28,598 bases of DNA from RGIG4074 sp964615285 (GCA_964615285.1 CAZTND010000021.1:1-28598); one strand, 5' to 3'. Numbered from the stretch's first letter, positions 7,148-15,142 are shown. The notes: generated from the sequence alone by a model not told the origin. Numbers and translations: made by a program.

Positions 7148-7174
7148 ATTATACCCCCCCCCGTGATTTGTCAA
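7148..7174 (-). promoter_or_regulatory. Promoter with nine-G spacer tract, possible phase-variable switch
   Basis: On the minus strand a perfect TTGACA (7169-7174) and a perfect TATAAT (7148-7153) are separated by 15 bp made of AATCAC plus nine G. The spacer is 2 bp shorter than the optimum of 17. Gain of two G by slipped-strand replication would make it optimal and other lengths would weaken it. This is the known mechanism of the neisserial porA promoter. It drives the membrane-protein/DUF2726 unit with a leader of about 28 nt. Confidence 0.7.
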
Positions 7175-7277
7175 GTAAATTTTATAAAAAACAGATGTTT
7201 GTGAAAAATTTGTTTTTTCAAGAACTTTCCGCCGCACCGCGCAAACGGCCGATGCACATGCTGCCGTTGCGGGCGGG

Positions 7278-9158
7278 TCAGTTTTTGTGAACGGACAGCC
7301 AGACCATCAAAACGGCGATGTCCGCGGGGCTGACGCCCGAAATGCGCCCCGCCTGTCCCAGGTTGAGCGGGCGCACCTTGTCCAGCTTTTCCCTTGCTTC
7401 CAGGCGCAGGCCCTCTATGGAACGATAATCCATGTCGGGGGGCAGCCGCCTGTCCTCCAATTTTTTTGCCCGCTCTATCTGTTCGTAGCCCTGTTTCAGA
7501 TATCCTTCGTATCGCACGGCGATCTCTGCCGTCTGCAAAATGTCGGCGGGACAGTCCTGCAGAATGCCGAATTGCCCGCGCACGTCTTTGAGCGGAATGC
7601 CGCGGCGGAGCATGTCCGCATAGGAAATGCCGCTCGTCAGCTTGCCGAACCCGTATTTTTCCAAAAACGCATCGGCGATCTTCGGGGAAACGCGCTCGTC
7701 CAAAGTGCGCAGCACCTCTTCATATTGCGCCTTTCGCCTCTGGTAGACGGCGTAACGCTCTTCTGTCACCAGCCCGCAGGCGTAGCCGATCTCGGTCAGG
7801 CGGAAATCGGCGTTGTCCTGCCGCAGAAAGATGCGGTGCTCGGCGCGGGAGGTCATCATGCGGTAGGGCTCGTCCGTTCCCTTGGTCACGAGGTCGTCGA
7901 TGAGTACGCCGATGTACGCCTGGTCGCGGCGGAGCACCAGGGGCGGTTTGCCGCGCAGGGCGAGCGAGGCGTTCAGCCCCGCCATCAGCCCCTGCGCCGC
8001 CGCCTCTTCATAGCCGCTGGTGCCGTTGATCTGTCCCGCCGTATACAGCCCCTTCACCCTTTTATATTCGAGGGTGGGCAGAATGTCCAGGGCATCGATG
8101 CAGTCATATTCGATGGCATAGGCGTAGCGGGTGAACAGGCAGTCCTCGAGCCCCGCCACGGTATGATACATCTCTTCCTGCACGTCGTGGGGCATGGACG
8201 AGGACATGCCCTGCACATATATCTCGTTCGTGTCCGCGCCCTCGGGCTCTAAAAAGAGCTGATGCCGCGCCTTGTCGCGGAAGCGCACCACCTTGGTCTC
8301 GATGGACGGGCAGTACCGCGGTCCCGTGGAGAGGATGGTGCCGTTGTAGAGGGGGGAGCGGTCCAGATTGTCTAAAATAATGGCATGGGTGCGTTCGTTG
8401 GTATAGGTGAGGTAACAGACCGCCCTGTTTTCGGGCAGTTTTTCGGTGAGGAAGGAGAAGGGGTATATGTCGTCGTCGCCCCGTTGCACTTCGCACTTTT
8501 CAAAATGCACCGTCCTGCCGTCCACGCGCGCGGGCGTTCCCGTCTTGAACCGCATGATCTTAAACCCCAGCCGCTGCAGGCAGTCGGTCAGGCAGGAAGC
8601 GCGCTGAAACCCGTTCGGCCCCGATTTCTGAATGAAATCGCCCGTGATGGTCTCGGAATTGAGATAGACGCCCGTGCACACGATGACCGCGCGGCAGCGG
8701 ATGACCCCGCCGAACGCCGTCTTTACGCCCGTCACCGCGCCGTTTTCCGTCAGTATATCGGCGACCTCCGCCTGCAAAATGCGTAGGTTGGGACAATTTT
8801 CCAGCGTGCGCTTCATCTCGCGGTGATAGGCGTTCTTGTCCGACTGTGCGCGCAGGGACTGCACCGCCGCGCCCTTGCCGACGTTCAGCATGCGTATCTG
8901 CAGGGCGGTCTTGTCTGCGTTCAGCCCCATTTCGCCGCCCAGCGCGTCTATCTCGCGCACCAGGTGCCCCTTTGCCGTCCCGCCGATGGAGGGATTGCAG
9001 GGCATGAACCCGATGGAGTCGAGGTTGAGGGTCAGCATGACCGTCTTTATACCCGTCCGCGCCAGGGCAAGGGCGGCCTCGCACCCGGCATGTCCCGCCC
9101 CGATGACGGCGGCGTCGCACGTCCCGATGATGTAGTTGTCTTTCTCCTTTTCGTCCAT
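7278..9158 (-). CDS. mnmG: tRNA uridine-5-carboxymethylaminomethyl modification enzyme MnmG (GidA)
   Basis: With MnmE this FAD enzyme installs the (carboxymethyl)aminomethyl group on U34 of tRNAs reading split codon boxes. The 626-residue protein has the N-terminal Rossmann motif GAGHAG at 20-25, CNPSIGG near residue 50, and the late FAD-binding block GLYTAGQINGTSGYEEAAAQG, plus the C-terminal helical MnmE/tRNA-binding region. I chose ATG 9158 because it gives normal length and AAAGGA lies about nine bases upstream. The frame stays open to 9365 but runs through repeat DNA. mnmE is not in the window. In many Firmicutes mnmG lies near dnaA on the other side of oriC; here it is downstream of dnaA on the same strand, with repeat copy A between them. 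Confidence 0.97.
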   Translation of the reverse strand: MDEKEKDNYIIGTCDAAVIGAGHAGCEAALALARTGIKTVMLTLNLDSIGFMPCNPSIGGTAKGHLVREIDALGGEMGLNADKTALQIRMLNVGKGAAVQSLRAQSDKNAYHREMKRTLENCPNLRILQAEVADILTENGAVTGVKTAFGGVIRCRAVIVCTGVYLNSETITGDFIQKSGPNGFQRASCLTDCLQRLGFKIMRFKTGTPARVDGRTVHFEKCEVQRGDDDIYPFSFLTEKLPENRAVCYLTYTNERTHAIILDNLDRSPLYNGTILSTGPRYCPSIETKVVRFRDKARHQLFLEPEGADTNEIYVQGMSSSMPHDVQEEMYHTVAGLEDCLFTRYAYAIEYDCIDALDILPTLEYKRVKGLYTAGQINGTSGYEEAAAQGLMAGLNASLALRGKPPLVLRRDQAYIGVLIDDLVTKGTDEPYRMMTSRAEHRIFLRQDNADFRLTEIGYACGLVTEERYAVYQRRKAQYEEVLRTLDERVSPKIADAFLEKYGFGKLTSGISYADMLRRGIPLKDVRGQFGILQDCPADILQTAEIAVRYEGYLKQGYEQIERAKKLEDRRLPPDMDYRSIEGLRLEAREKLDKVRPLNLGQAGRISGVSPADIAVLMVWLSVHKN

Positions 9159-9178
9159 GGCTCTTTTTCCTTTTTTTG

Positions 9179-9199
9179 AAAAAGGGGCGTTGTCGCCCC
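9179..9199 (-). terminator. Terminator-like hairpin just before mnmG
   Basis: On the minus strand GGGGCG (9194-9199) pairs with CGCCCC (9184-9189) around ACAA and is followed by TTTTT (9179-9183). It sits only about 20 nt before the mnmG start, between repeat copy A and the ribosome site. It could end read-through from dnaA or attenuate mnmG. Confidence 0.45.
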
Positions 9200-9227
9200 C
9201 CTGATTTTTATTTTGAACGCTTGAAAC

Positions 9228-9554
9228 AAGGCCGCGCCTTACATAACTTGGGATTCCAAAGGGACGATGTCCCTTTGGCAGGGTATAAGGGGCGGCGCCC
9301 CTTATAAAATATCCATCCAAAGCGGAACGGAGTTCCGCGCAAAACGCGGGCATGCCCGCGTTCAAATCGCTTTTCGGCGATATTTAGCGCAAGGCGCAGC
9401 CTTGCTTGATGCGTTCGATTACCAAGGGGCGTCGCCCCTTGCCCCCATTCAAGGGACATTTCTCGGGCGAATGGAATTTCGCCCTCGGGCAACAAATCGC
9501 GCTGCGTATGCGATTTGTCTTGCACTGTCGGAAACGATGATTGATTGTTTCCGA
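9228..9554 (+). repeat. Composite hairpin-array repeat, copy A
   Basis: About eleven stem-loops follow each other. AAGGC/GCCTT at 9228-9240, then conserved ATAAC and GGGATTCC. Next CCAAAGGGAC (9256-9278, 10 bp, GAT loop), TATAAGGGGC (9284-9306, 10 bp, GGC loop), GCGGAAC (9322-9338) and a 20-nt perfect palindrome at 9343-9362. Then ATCGC (9366-9381), GCAAGGC (9389-9405) and CAAGGGGC (9423-9441). Copy A then departs from the other copies: GGGCGAA (9465-9484), ACAAATCGC (9492-9518) and TCGGAAAC (9528-9554). Most loops are 3 nt. It fills the whole gap between mnmG and dnaA and ends 16 nt from the dnaA stop. Module order matches copies B and C. Confidence 0.85.
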
Positions 9555-9569
9555 GTAGCTCACCCGTGA

Positions 9570-10910
9570 TCACTGCTTCAAGATGATGTTCTTGATGTCG
9601 TCCACGTCCTTTGCCACGCGGTCGTTGACTTTGATGAAATCGGCGATCTTGTCGCGGGAATGGATGATGGTCGCGTGGTCGCGGGCAAGCAGTTTTCCCA
9701 CGTTGACGAGGGGCAGGGAGAGCATTTCGCACATGAGATAGGCGCATATCTGCCGGGCGCGCACGATCTCCTGTTTTTTGTTCTTGCCCAAAAGGTCGGA
9801 TTTGGAAACTTTGTAATAGGAACAGACGCTCTTGATGATCGCTTCGGGGGTGACGGTTTCCTGTTCTTCGGGCACCGCTTCGCTCAGCGCCAGTTTGGCG
9901 ATCTTCAAAGAGATGGGCTCTTCGTGCAGCTTGGCGGCGAACAGCAGTTTGGTCAGCCGACCTTCGAGGGTGCGCACGTCCGTGCCCGAATCTTTGGCAA
10001 GAAATTCCAGGACGTCCTCGGGCAGCACGCACTTCTTTTCGAGGGCCTTGCGCTTTAAGATGGCGATCTTGGTCTCCAGGTCGGGCGGCTGTATGTCCGC
10101 GGTCAGCCCGCCTTCAAAGCGGGTGCGCAGCCTGTCCTCGAGGGCGGCGATCTCCTTGGGCGGCCGGTCGGAGGAAATGATGATCTGCTTGTTCTGCGCA
10201 AACAATTCGTTGAAGGTGTGGAAAAACGCCTCCTGCACGGCGATCTTTTTGGATATGAACTGAATGTCGTCGACGAGCAGCACGTCGGCGTTGCGGTAGT
10301 GCGCGCGGAAGAGGGCGTCCTTGTCCCGCCCGCCGTTCTTGGTCAGCATGTTGTCGATGACTTCGTTCAGAAATTTTTCACAGGTGGTGTACAGCACCTT
10401 CATGGAGGGCTTTTTTTCGCGGATGTCGTTGGCGATCGCCTGCATGAGGTGGGTCTTTCCCAGACCCGTACTGCCGTAGATGAAGAGGGGGTTGAAGGAG
10501 GAACCGGGGTTCTCCGCCACCGCCTTTGCGGCGGCATAGACAAATTTGTTGGAGGGGCCGGGCACAAAGGATTCAAAGGTAAAGCGTTTGTCGATGGGCA
10601 GCGGTTCAAAGTCGTCCTCTTCGGCGGCGGCGTTTTCCAGTGTGTACACGTCGCTGCCTTCGGCGACGAAGATAAAGCCGTTCAGCCCCGCGCCCGACTG
10701 CACGACCGCCTCTTTCAGCTGATCGGCATATGTCTTCATCAGGAGGTCCGCGCCCATTTCCGACACGACGCGCAGCACGATTTTACGGTTGACGATGTCT
10801 ACGGGCACGATGGGTTCGACGTACGCCGACCAGGTCATCTGCGGAATGAGCTTCTGCGCCTTCTCGCTTATTTTTTTCCAGATAAAATCGATTTGCGTCT
10901 TTTCGGTCAT
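9570..10910 (-). CDS. dnaA: Chromosomal replication initiator protein DnaA
   Basis: DnaA binds DnaA boxes at oriC, forms an ATP-dependent helical oligomer and melts the origin. The 446-residue protein shows domain I at about 1-75 (IWKKISEKAQ and WSAYVEPI), a short acidic linker at about 95-105, and the AAA+ domain III with Walker A GSTGLGKT (146-153), Walker B LLVDDIQF (211-218) and the sensor region RTRFEGGL. Domain IV has the box-binding signature RDHATIIHSRDKI near the C terminus. The ATG at 10910 has GAGAGGG nine bases upstream; an in-frame ATG at 10982 lies in promoter-like AT-rich DNA and is rejected. It diverges from recF across only 115 bp. No clear DnaA-box cluster is seen in that gap, and dnaN is not adjacent. 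Confidence 0.98.
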   Translation of the reverse strand: MTEKTQIDFIWKKISEKAQKLIPQMTWSAYVEPIVPVDIVNRKIVLRVVSEMGADLLMKTYADQLKEAVVQSGAGLNGFIFVAEGSDVYTLENAAAEEDDFEPLPIDKRFTFESFVPGPSNKFVYAAAKAVAENPGSSFNPLFIYGSTGLGKTHLMQAIANDIREKKPSMKVLYTTCEKFLNEVIDNMLTKNGGRDKDALFRAHYRNADVLLVDDIQFISKKIAVQEAFFHTFNELFAQNKQIIISSDRPPKEIAALEDRLRTRFEGGLTADIQPPDLETKIAILKRKALEKKCVLPEDVLEFLAKDSGTDVRTLEGRLTKLLFAAKLHEEPISLKIAKLALSEAVPEEQETVTPEAIIKSVCSYYKVSKSDLLGKNKKQEIVRARQICAYLMCEMLSLPLVNVGKLLARDHATIIHSRDKIADFIKVNDRVAKDVDDIKNIILKQ

Positions 10911-10930
10911 GTTTTCCCTCTCGAAAATTT

Positions 10931-10959
10931 TTGCGTTTTTGCCGTAAGTGTGGTATAAT
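10931..10959 (+). promoter_or_regulatory. Promoter of recF
   Basis: TTGCGT (10931-10936) and TATAAT (10954-10959) are 17 bp apart, with an extended TGG before the -10. Two more TATAAT-like words follow at 10967-10972 and 10973-10978. The leader to the recF ATG would be about 60 nt. Confidence 0.72.
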
Positions 10960-11025
10960 AACGTGGTATAATTATAATACAAAATTCACCGAAAAGAAAG
11001 TGTTTTTGCCTCCCATTTCAAGATT

Positions 11026-12111
11026 ATGCAAATAAAAAAATTGTCTCTCGAAAATTTCAGGAATTACGAAAAAGAGGAATTTGACTTTTCGCCGGGGCTC
11101 AACATCCTGTTCGGCAGGAACGCGCAGGGCAAGACCAACTGCGTCGAAGCGGTCTTTTACCTCTGCACGGGGTCGTCCCTGCGCATCCGCCACGACCGGC
11201 AGCTCATACGGGCGGGTGCCGACCGCGCCCGCATTGCCGCGGTCGCCGCCAACCGCTACGGCGACGTGCTCATCGAGGCGGAGATCGGCGAAAGTTCCCG
11301 CGAGATCCGCGTCAACGGCAGCAAGATCGCCAGAAACGCCGATCTTCTGGGCAACGTGAACAGCGTCTTTTTCTCGCCCGGGGAACTGCGGCTCATCCAG
11401 GACGGGCCGGACGAGCGGCGGCGCTTCCTCAATCTCTCCATTTCCCAACTTTCCGGGGGATATTATACCGCGCTCCTGCGCTACAACAAGATCCTGGAAC
11501 AGCGCAACGCTCTTTTGAAAAACCGCGACGTGTCTTTGGTGCTCGAGACCCTGCCCGTGTGGGACGAGCAGCTCTGTCTGTATGCCGCCCGCATCGTGCG
11601 CGCCCGCGCCGATTTCGCGGCGCGGCTCGCCCCGCTCGCAGGGGAGGCGCATGCTTACCTTACCGACGGCTCCGAGGCGCTCTCCTTGGGCATGGACAGG
11701 GTGTATGCGGGGGACGAGGCGGAAATACGCGCGCGGCTTCTGCGGGAAATGAGCGGGGCATATGAAAAGGACATCCGCCTCGGCTTCACCACCGTGGGAC
11801 CCCATCGGGACGATCTGAAGATTTCCATCGGCGGCATGGATGCCAAGGGGTACGCCTCGCAGGGGCAGGCGCGCACGGCGGCGCTCGCTCTGAAACTCGC
11901 CGAACTCGAGATATTCAAAGAGCGCGCGGGGGAATATCCCGTGCTCATCTTGGACGACGTGATGAGCGAACTCGACCTGCCCCGCCGCAAAAAATTGGTG
12001 TCCAAACTGCAGGGCATCCAGACCATCGTCACCTGCACCCACGCCGAGCGCGTGCTCTGCGGCAGAGAATGCCGGAAAATTAAAATCGCGGGAGGGAAAA
12101 TCGTAAAATGA
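11026..12111 (+). CDS. recF: DNA replication and repair protein RecF
   Basis: RecF is an ABC-type ATPase that with RecO and RecR loads RecA at single-strand gaps. The 361-residue protein has the N-terminal LSLENFRNY strand typical of RecF, Walker A GRNAQGKT at 30-37, the QGQARTAALALKLAE signature region, and Walker B/D-loop VLILDDVMSELD. Length is normal. The ATG at 11026 has no clear ribosome site (a pyrimidine-rich stretch precedes it), yet no better start exists and homologues begin at this point. Its stop overlaps the next ATG (ATGA), so recF, the PHP gene and probably the VanW gene form one operon. In most Firmicutes dnaN precedes recF; here it does not. Confidence 0.96.
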   Translation: MQIKKLSLENFRNYEKEEFDFSPGLNILFGRNAQGKTNCVEAVFYLCTGSSLRIRHDRQLIRAGADRARIAAVAANRYGDVLIEAEIGESSREIRVNGSKIARNADLLGNVNSVFFSPGELRLIQDGPDERRRFLNLSISQLSGGYYTALLRYNKILEQRNALLKNRDVSLVLETLPVWDEQLCLYAARIVRARADFAARLAPLAGEAHAYLTDGSEALSLGMDRVYAGDEAEIRARLLREMSGAYEKDIRLGFTTVGPHRDDLKISIGGMDAKGYASQGQARTAALALKLAELEIFKERAGEYPVLILDDVMSELDLPRRKKLVSKLQGIQTIVTCTHAERVLCGRECRKIKIAGGKIVK

Positions 12112-12941
12112 AGGCCGACCTGCACATGCATTCGGTGTATTCGGACGGGCAGCACACGCCCGCGGAGATGGCGGCGCTCTGCCGCCAAAGCGGGGTGGAA
12201 CTCGCCTCGCTCACCGACCACGACAATTTTGCGGGGGATGCGGAAAAGCGCGCGGCGTTTGCCGCCGCGGGCCTCCGATATCTCACGGGCGTGGAGATCT
12301 CTGCCTATGAGGGCAGAACCAAAGTGCACGTCACGGGGTACGGCTACGACGCCGCTTCGCCCCTCTGTGCCGCCCTGCAAAGGGAGCGCGAACGGCTGGC
12401 GTATGAACGGCTGGACGACGTACTGAAACGGCTGAAAAAATACAAGGGCATTTCCCTTTCCCGGGAAGAGGCGCTCGTCGAGCGGCAGGCCGACGTGCCG
12501 CCGCACACCATGCACGTCGTGCTGGCGTTGGTGAAAAAGGGATATTATCCCACGGTCGGGGCGGCTTTCCGCGACTGTTTTCAGCCCGATTCTCCCACCT
12601 ATTCGTATGTCGGCAGGCCCACGCCCTTCGAGGCGGTCGGAATGATCCATTCCCTCGGCGGCATCGCCTGCCTTGCCCATCCCGGGCGCATTTCCCTGCC
12701 CTTCGCGGAGCGGGAAGGGCTCGTGCGGCGGCTGAAAGATCGGGGGCTGGACGGTATAGAATGTTTCTATCCCACGCATACTGCAGAAGAGACGGCATAT
12801 TATCGTTCGCTGGCCGCAGAATCGGGGCTTTTGGTGTCCGGCGGCAGCGACTTTCACCGCGACGGCGGCGGGCGTACCGTCGGCGAGCCCTTTTTTGAGC
12901 CGTCCGCGGCATTTTTGCGCGCTGTGCATATCGCGTTTTGA
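12108..12941 (+). CDS. PHP-domain phosphoesterase (YciV/RNase AM-like)
   Basis: This 277-residue metal-dependent phosphoesterase carries the PHP metal ligands in order: DLHMH (His6, His8), LTDHD (Asp37, His38, Asp39), Glu63 in GVEIS, AHPGR (His191), and GSDFH (Asp248, His250). The middle insertion (about 95-170) with YERLDDVLKRL and PHTMHVVLALV matches the YciV/TrpH group. Members hydrolyse 3',5'-nucleoside bisphosphates or trim RNA 5' ends. The exact substrate is inferred from family, not shown. The start overlaps the recF stop, with GGGAGGG about 11 nt upstream in the recF coding end. It is too short and lacks the other domains to be a polymerase PHP domain. Confidence 0.9.
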   Translation: MKADLHMHSVYSDGQHTPAEMAALCRQSGVELASLTDHDNFAGDAEKRAAFAAAGLRYLTGVEISAYEGRTKVHVTGYGYDAASPLCAALQRERERLAYERLDDVLKRLKKYKGISLSREEALVERQADVPPHTMHVVLALVKKGYYPTVGAAFRDCFQPDSPTYSYVGRPTPFEAVGMIHSLGGIACLAHPGRISLPFAEREGLVRRLKDRGLDGIECFYPTHTAEETAYYRSLAAESGLLVSGGSDFHRDGGGRTVGEPFFEPSAAFLRAVHIAF

Positions 12942-12959
12942 AGGAGGGGGAGAAGCAAA

Positions 12960-13943
12960 ATGAAAGGGGAAAAGCCGAGCCGCAGGGCGTTGCGGGAGAG
13001 AGGAGCTTTACGGACGGAACGAAAAATGAAGGTGTCCGCGGGCATGGCGGGCGCCTTTTTTTGTTTACTCTGCCTTATTTTTCCTTTTGGGGCAGGGTTT
13101 GCCGCGCCCGTTCGCGCGGCGGCGCAGGCGGCCTGTTCCCGCTGCACGCCCCGCCCTTCCCATGCCGCCGGCGGGGCGGCGCGGGAGATCCTTTTAAGCC
13201 GTTTCACGACGAAATTCGACGGAAGCAACGTGCCCCGTTCGCACAATATCCGTTTGGCGAGCAAAATGATAGACGGCTGCCGTCTGCCTGCCGGCGGGGC
13301 GTTTTCCTTCAACGGGCGGGTGGGGGAACGCACCGAAGCGCGGGGATTCATGGAGGCGGCCGTCATCTTCGAGGGGGAGTTCGTGACGGGCACGGGCGGC
13401 GGGGTCTGTCAGGTCAGCACCACGCTCTACAACGCCGCCCTGCTCGCGGGCATGCACATCGTCGAGGTGCACGCCCATTCCCTGCAGGTGAGCTATGTGT
13501 CGCCGTCGCTGGACGCCATGGTCTCTTCGGCGAGCGATCTGCGCTTTGTCAATCCCTCCGCCGCACCCGCCGTCATACGGATGCATACGGACGGCGGCAG
13601 CGTCACGGCCGAGATCTACGGAAAGCGGACGGCTGATGAATATAGGACGGAGAGCGTGGTCCTGAAAGTGCTGCCGCCTCCGCCCGCCGAGGTCGTCGAG
13701 GGGGAGGCGGACTGCATCCTCAAGAAGGAAAAGAACGGTCTGAGGAGCGAGAGCTATCTGGTGCGCTACCGCCGCGGCAGACGGCTTTCGAGCGTGCGCC
13801 TGCGCCGCGATACGTATGCCTTCGTGCAGGGGAAGATACAGAAAAAGCGGGAGGAGGACCCCTTGGCGGCGGAGGAAGGGGCTTTGCCCGAAGGGGAGGA
13901 GGGCGAAAGCAATTCCTTCGGGAAATTACCGCAAAACGATTGA
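12960..13943 (+). CDS. VanW-family protein, exported
   Basis: The 327-residue protein has a basic N terminus followed by a hydrophobic signal segment (residues about 28-50, AGAFFCLLCLIFPFGAGFAA), so it is likely secreted or membrane-anchored. The VanW domain occupies about 78-220, with SFNGRVGERTEARGF and the hallmark GGGVCQVSTTLYNAAL. The C-terminal tail is strongly charged and ends in an acidic Glu-rich stretch. VanW proteins occur in some glycopeptide-resistance clusters but are common housekeeping envelope proteins in Clostridia, and their biochemical role is unknown. No vanH, vanA or vanX gene is present, so no resistance is implied. Start at 12960 fits AAGGAGGGGG upstream. An internal ATG at 13026 would give a more compact signal peptide but has a poor ribosome site. 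Confidence 0.9.
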   Translation: MKGEKPSRRALRERGALRTERKMKVSAGMAGAFFCLLCLIFPFGAGFAAPVRAAAQAACSRCTPRPSHAAGGAAREILLSRFTTKFDGSNVPRSHNIRLASKMIDGCRLPAGGAFSFNGRVGERTEARGFMEAAVIFEGEFVTGTGGGVCQVSTTLYNAALLAGMHIVEVHAHSLQVSYVSPSLDAMVSSASDLRFVNPSAAPAVIRMHTDGGSVTAEIYGKRTADEYRTESVVLKVLPPPPAEVVEGEADCILKKEKNGLRSESYLVRYRRGRRLSSVRLRRDTYAFVQGKIQKKREEDPLAAEEGALPEGEEGESNSFGKLPQND

Positions 13944-13968
13944 AATTTTTTTCCGAAGATGATATAAT
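13940..13968 (+). promoter_or_regulatory. Promoter of the plsX-rnc-smc operon
   Basis: TTGAAA (13940-13945) and TATAAT (13963-13968) are exactly 17 bp apart, overlapping the VanW stop region. Transcription would begin near 13975. No FapR-like inverted repeat is visible. Confidence 0.78.
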
Positions 13969-13989
13969 AATGAGAGCGTAAGCATGATG

Positions 13990-14080
13990 CGGGGCATCGG
14001 CGGCGCCTTCCGTCCTGGCGGCGGCGCTGCCGCGGCGCCTTTCGGAGGCCCCTCGTTTCCCGCGTCATTCGGTCAACCGA
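13990..14080 (+). promoter_or_regulatory. GC-rich structured leader before plsX
   Basis: The roughly 118-nt untranslated leader can fold as nested stems: GGGGC (13991-13995) with GCCCC (14048-14052), the self-complementary GGCGCC at 14002-14007 with 14034-14039, and GCGGC (14021-14025) with GCCGC (14029-14033). A small inverted repeat TCGGT/ACCGA (14069-14080) lies just before the ribosome site. It might control plsX expression, but it matches no riboswitch I know. Confidence 0.3.
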
Positions 14081-14092
14081 CAGGAGAAAATC

Positions 14093-15142
14093 ATGATCAA
14101 AATCGTCATCGACGCGATGGGCGGAGACAACGCCCCCGCAGAAATCGTAAAGGGCGCGGTACAGGCGCTGGAAAAGCGCGGCGATCTCTCCGTCATTCTG
14201 ACGGGGGATCGGGCGAAGATCGAGGCGGAGCTCGCCGCCTGCAAATACGACCCCGCCCGTCTGGAGATCGTGCATTGCACGCAGGTCATCACCAACGACG
14301 ACGTGCCCACCCGGGCCATCCGCACCATGACGGACAGTTCGCTGACGGTCGCCTTCGACCGCATGAAAAAGGACCCCGAAGTCTGCGCGTTGGTCACGGC
14401 CGGCTCGACGGGCGCCACCCTCGCGGGCGGCATTTTCATGGTCGGCAGGATCAAGGGCATCTCCCGCCCCGCGCTCTGCCCCGCGCTGCCCAACGTGCGC
14501 GGCACGCAGACCCTTCTTTGCGACTGCGGCGCCAACCTCGACTGCAAGCCCATCAACTTCGCGCACTTCGCCATCATGGCGTCGGCGTATGCCAAGGCGG
14601 CTTACGGCGTGGAAAGACCCAAAGTGGGTCTGCTGAACAACGGCGCGGAAGCGCACAAGGGGGATGAAGTCCACCAGACGGCGTATAAACTGCTCTCTAA
14701 AATGGACTGTATCAATTTCGGCGGCAACGCCGAGGGTCGGGACATCATGTACGGCGATTTCGACGTCATCGTATCCGACGGTTTCTCGGGCAACGTGGCG
14801 CTCAAAGCCATGGAGGGCTGCGGCAAGACCATTTCCGAAGTGCTCAAAAAGTCGGCGGAGGAGAGCTTTTTCAACAAACTCGGCCTGCTCTGCGCGTGGG
14901 GCACGATCGGCAAGCTCAAATCCATGCTGGACTATCATAAATACGGCGGATCGGTCTTTTTGGGACTCAAAAAGATCGTCGTCAAATCGCACGGCTCGTC
15001 CAAGGCCAAGTCCATCTGCGCGTCCGTTCTGAAGGCCGCGGAGGCCCACGACCACGATCTCTGCGCGAACATCGAAAAGACCCTCTCCGAAATCGACCTG
15101 CAGGCGATCGAAGCGGCTTGCCGCGAAGAACAACATGCCTGA
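14093..15142 (+). CDS. plsX: Phosphate acyltransferase PlsX
   Basis: PlsX converts acyl-ACP and phosphate into acyl-phosphate, the donor used by PlsY in the first step of phospholipid synthesis. It acts at the membrane surface. The 349-residue protein shows the N-terminal IDAMGGDNAP, the TAGSTGATLAGGIF block, the GLLNNGAEAHKGDE block and the DGFSGNVALKAMEG motif, all characteristic of the family; length is normal. The ATG at 14093 has CAGGAG eight bases upstream. Its end overlaps rnc by 8 bp. acpP, often placed between plsX and rnc in Firmicutes, is missing here. Confidence 0.97.
   Translation: MIKIVIDAMGGDNAPAEIVKGAVQALEKRGDLSVILTGDRAKIEAELAACKYDPARLEIVHCTQVITNDDVPTRAIRTMTDSSLTVAFDRMKKDPEVCALVTAGSTGATLAGGIFMVGRIKGISRPALCPALPNVRGTQTLLCDCGANLDCKPINFAHFAIMASAYAKAAYGVERPKVGLLNNGAEAHKGDEVHQTAYKLLSKMDCINFGGNAEGRDIMYGDFDVIVSDGFSGNVALKAMEGCGKTISEVLKKSAEESFFNKLGLLCAWGTIGKLKSMLDYHKYGGSVFLGLKKIVVKSHGSSKAKSICASVLKAAEAHDHDLCANIEKTLSEIDLQAIEAACREEQHA

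Noticed and set aside
9159..9365. Longer mnmG reading frame starting at 9365
   Set aside because: The added 69 residues are translated repeat DNA and the ATG at 9158 has a ribosome site and gives the normal family N terminus.
10911..10982. Longer dnaA frame starting at 10982
   Set aside because: The extension reads through an AT-rich promoter region; ATG 10910 has GAGAGGG upstream and homologues start there.
12960..13943. VanW gene as a glycopeptide-resistance marker
   Set aside because: No vanHAX-type ligase, dehydrogenase or dipeptidase is nearby; VanW-domain proteins are common in clostridial genomes without resistance.
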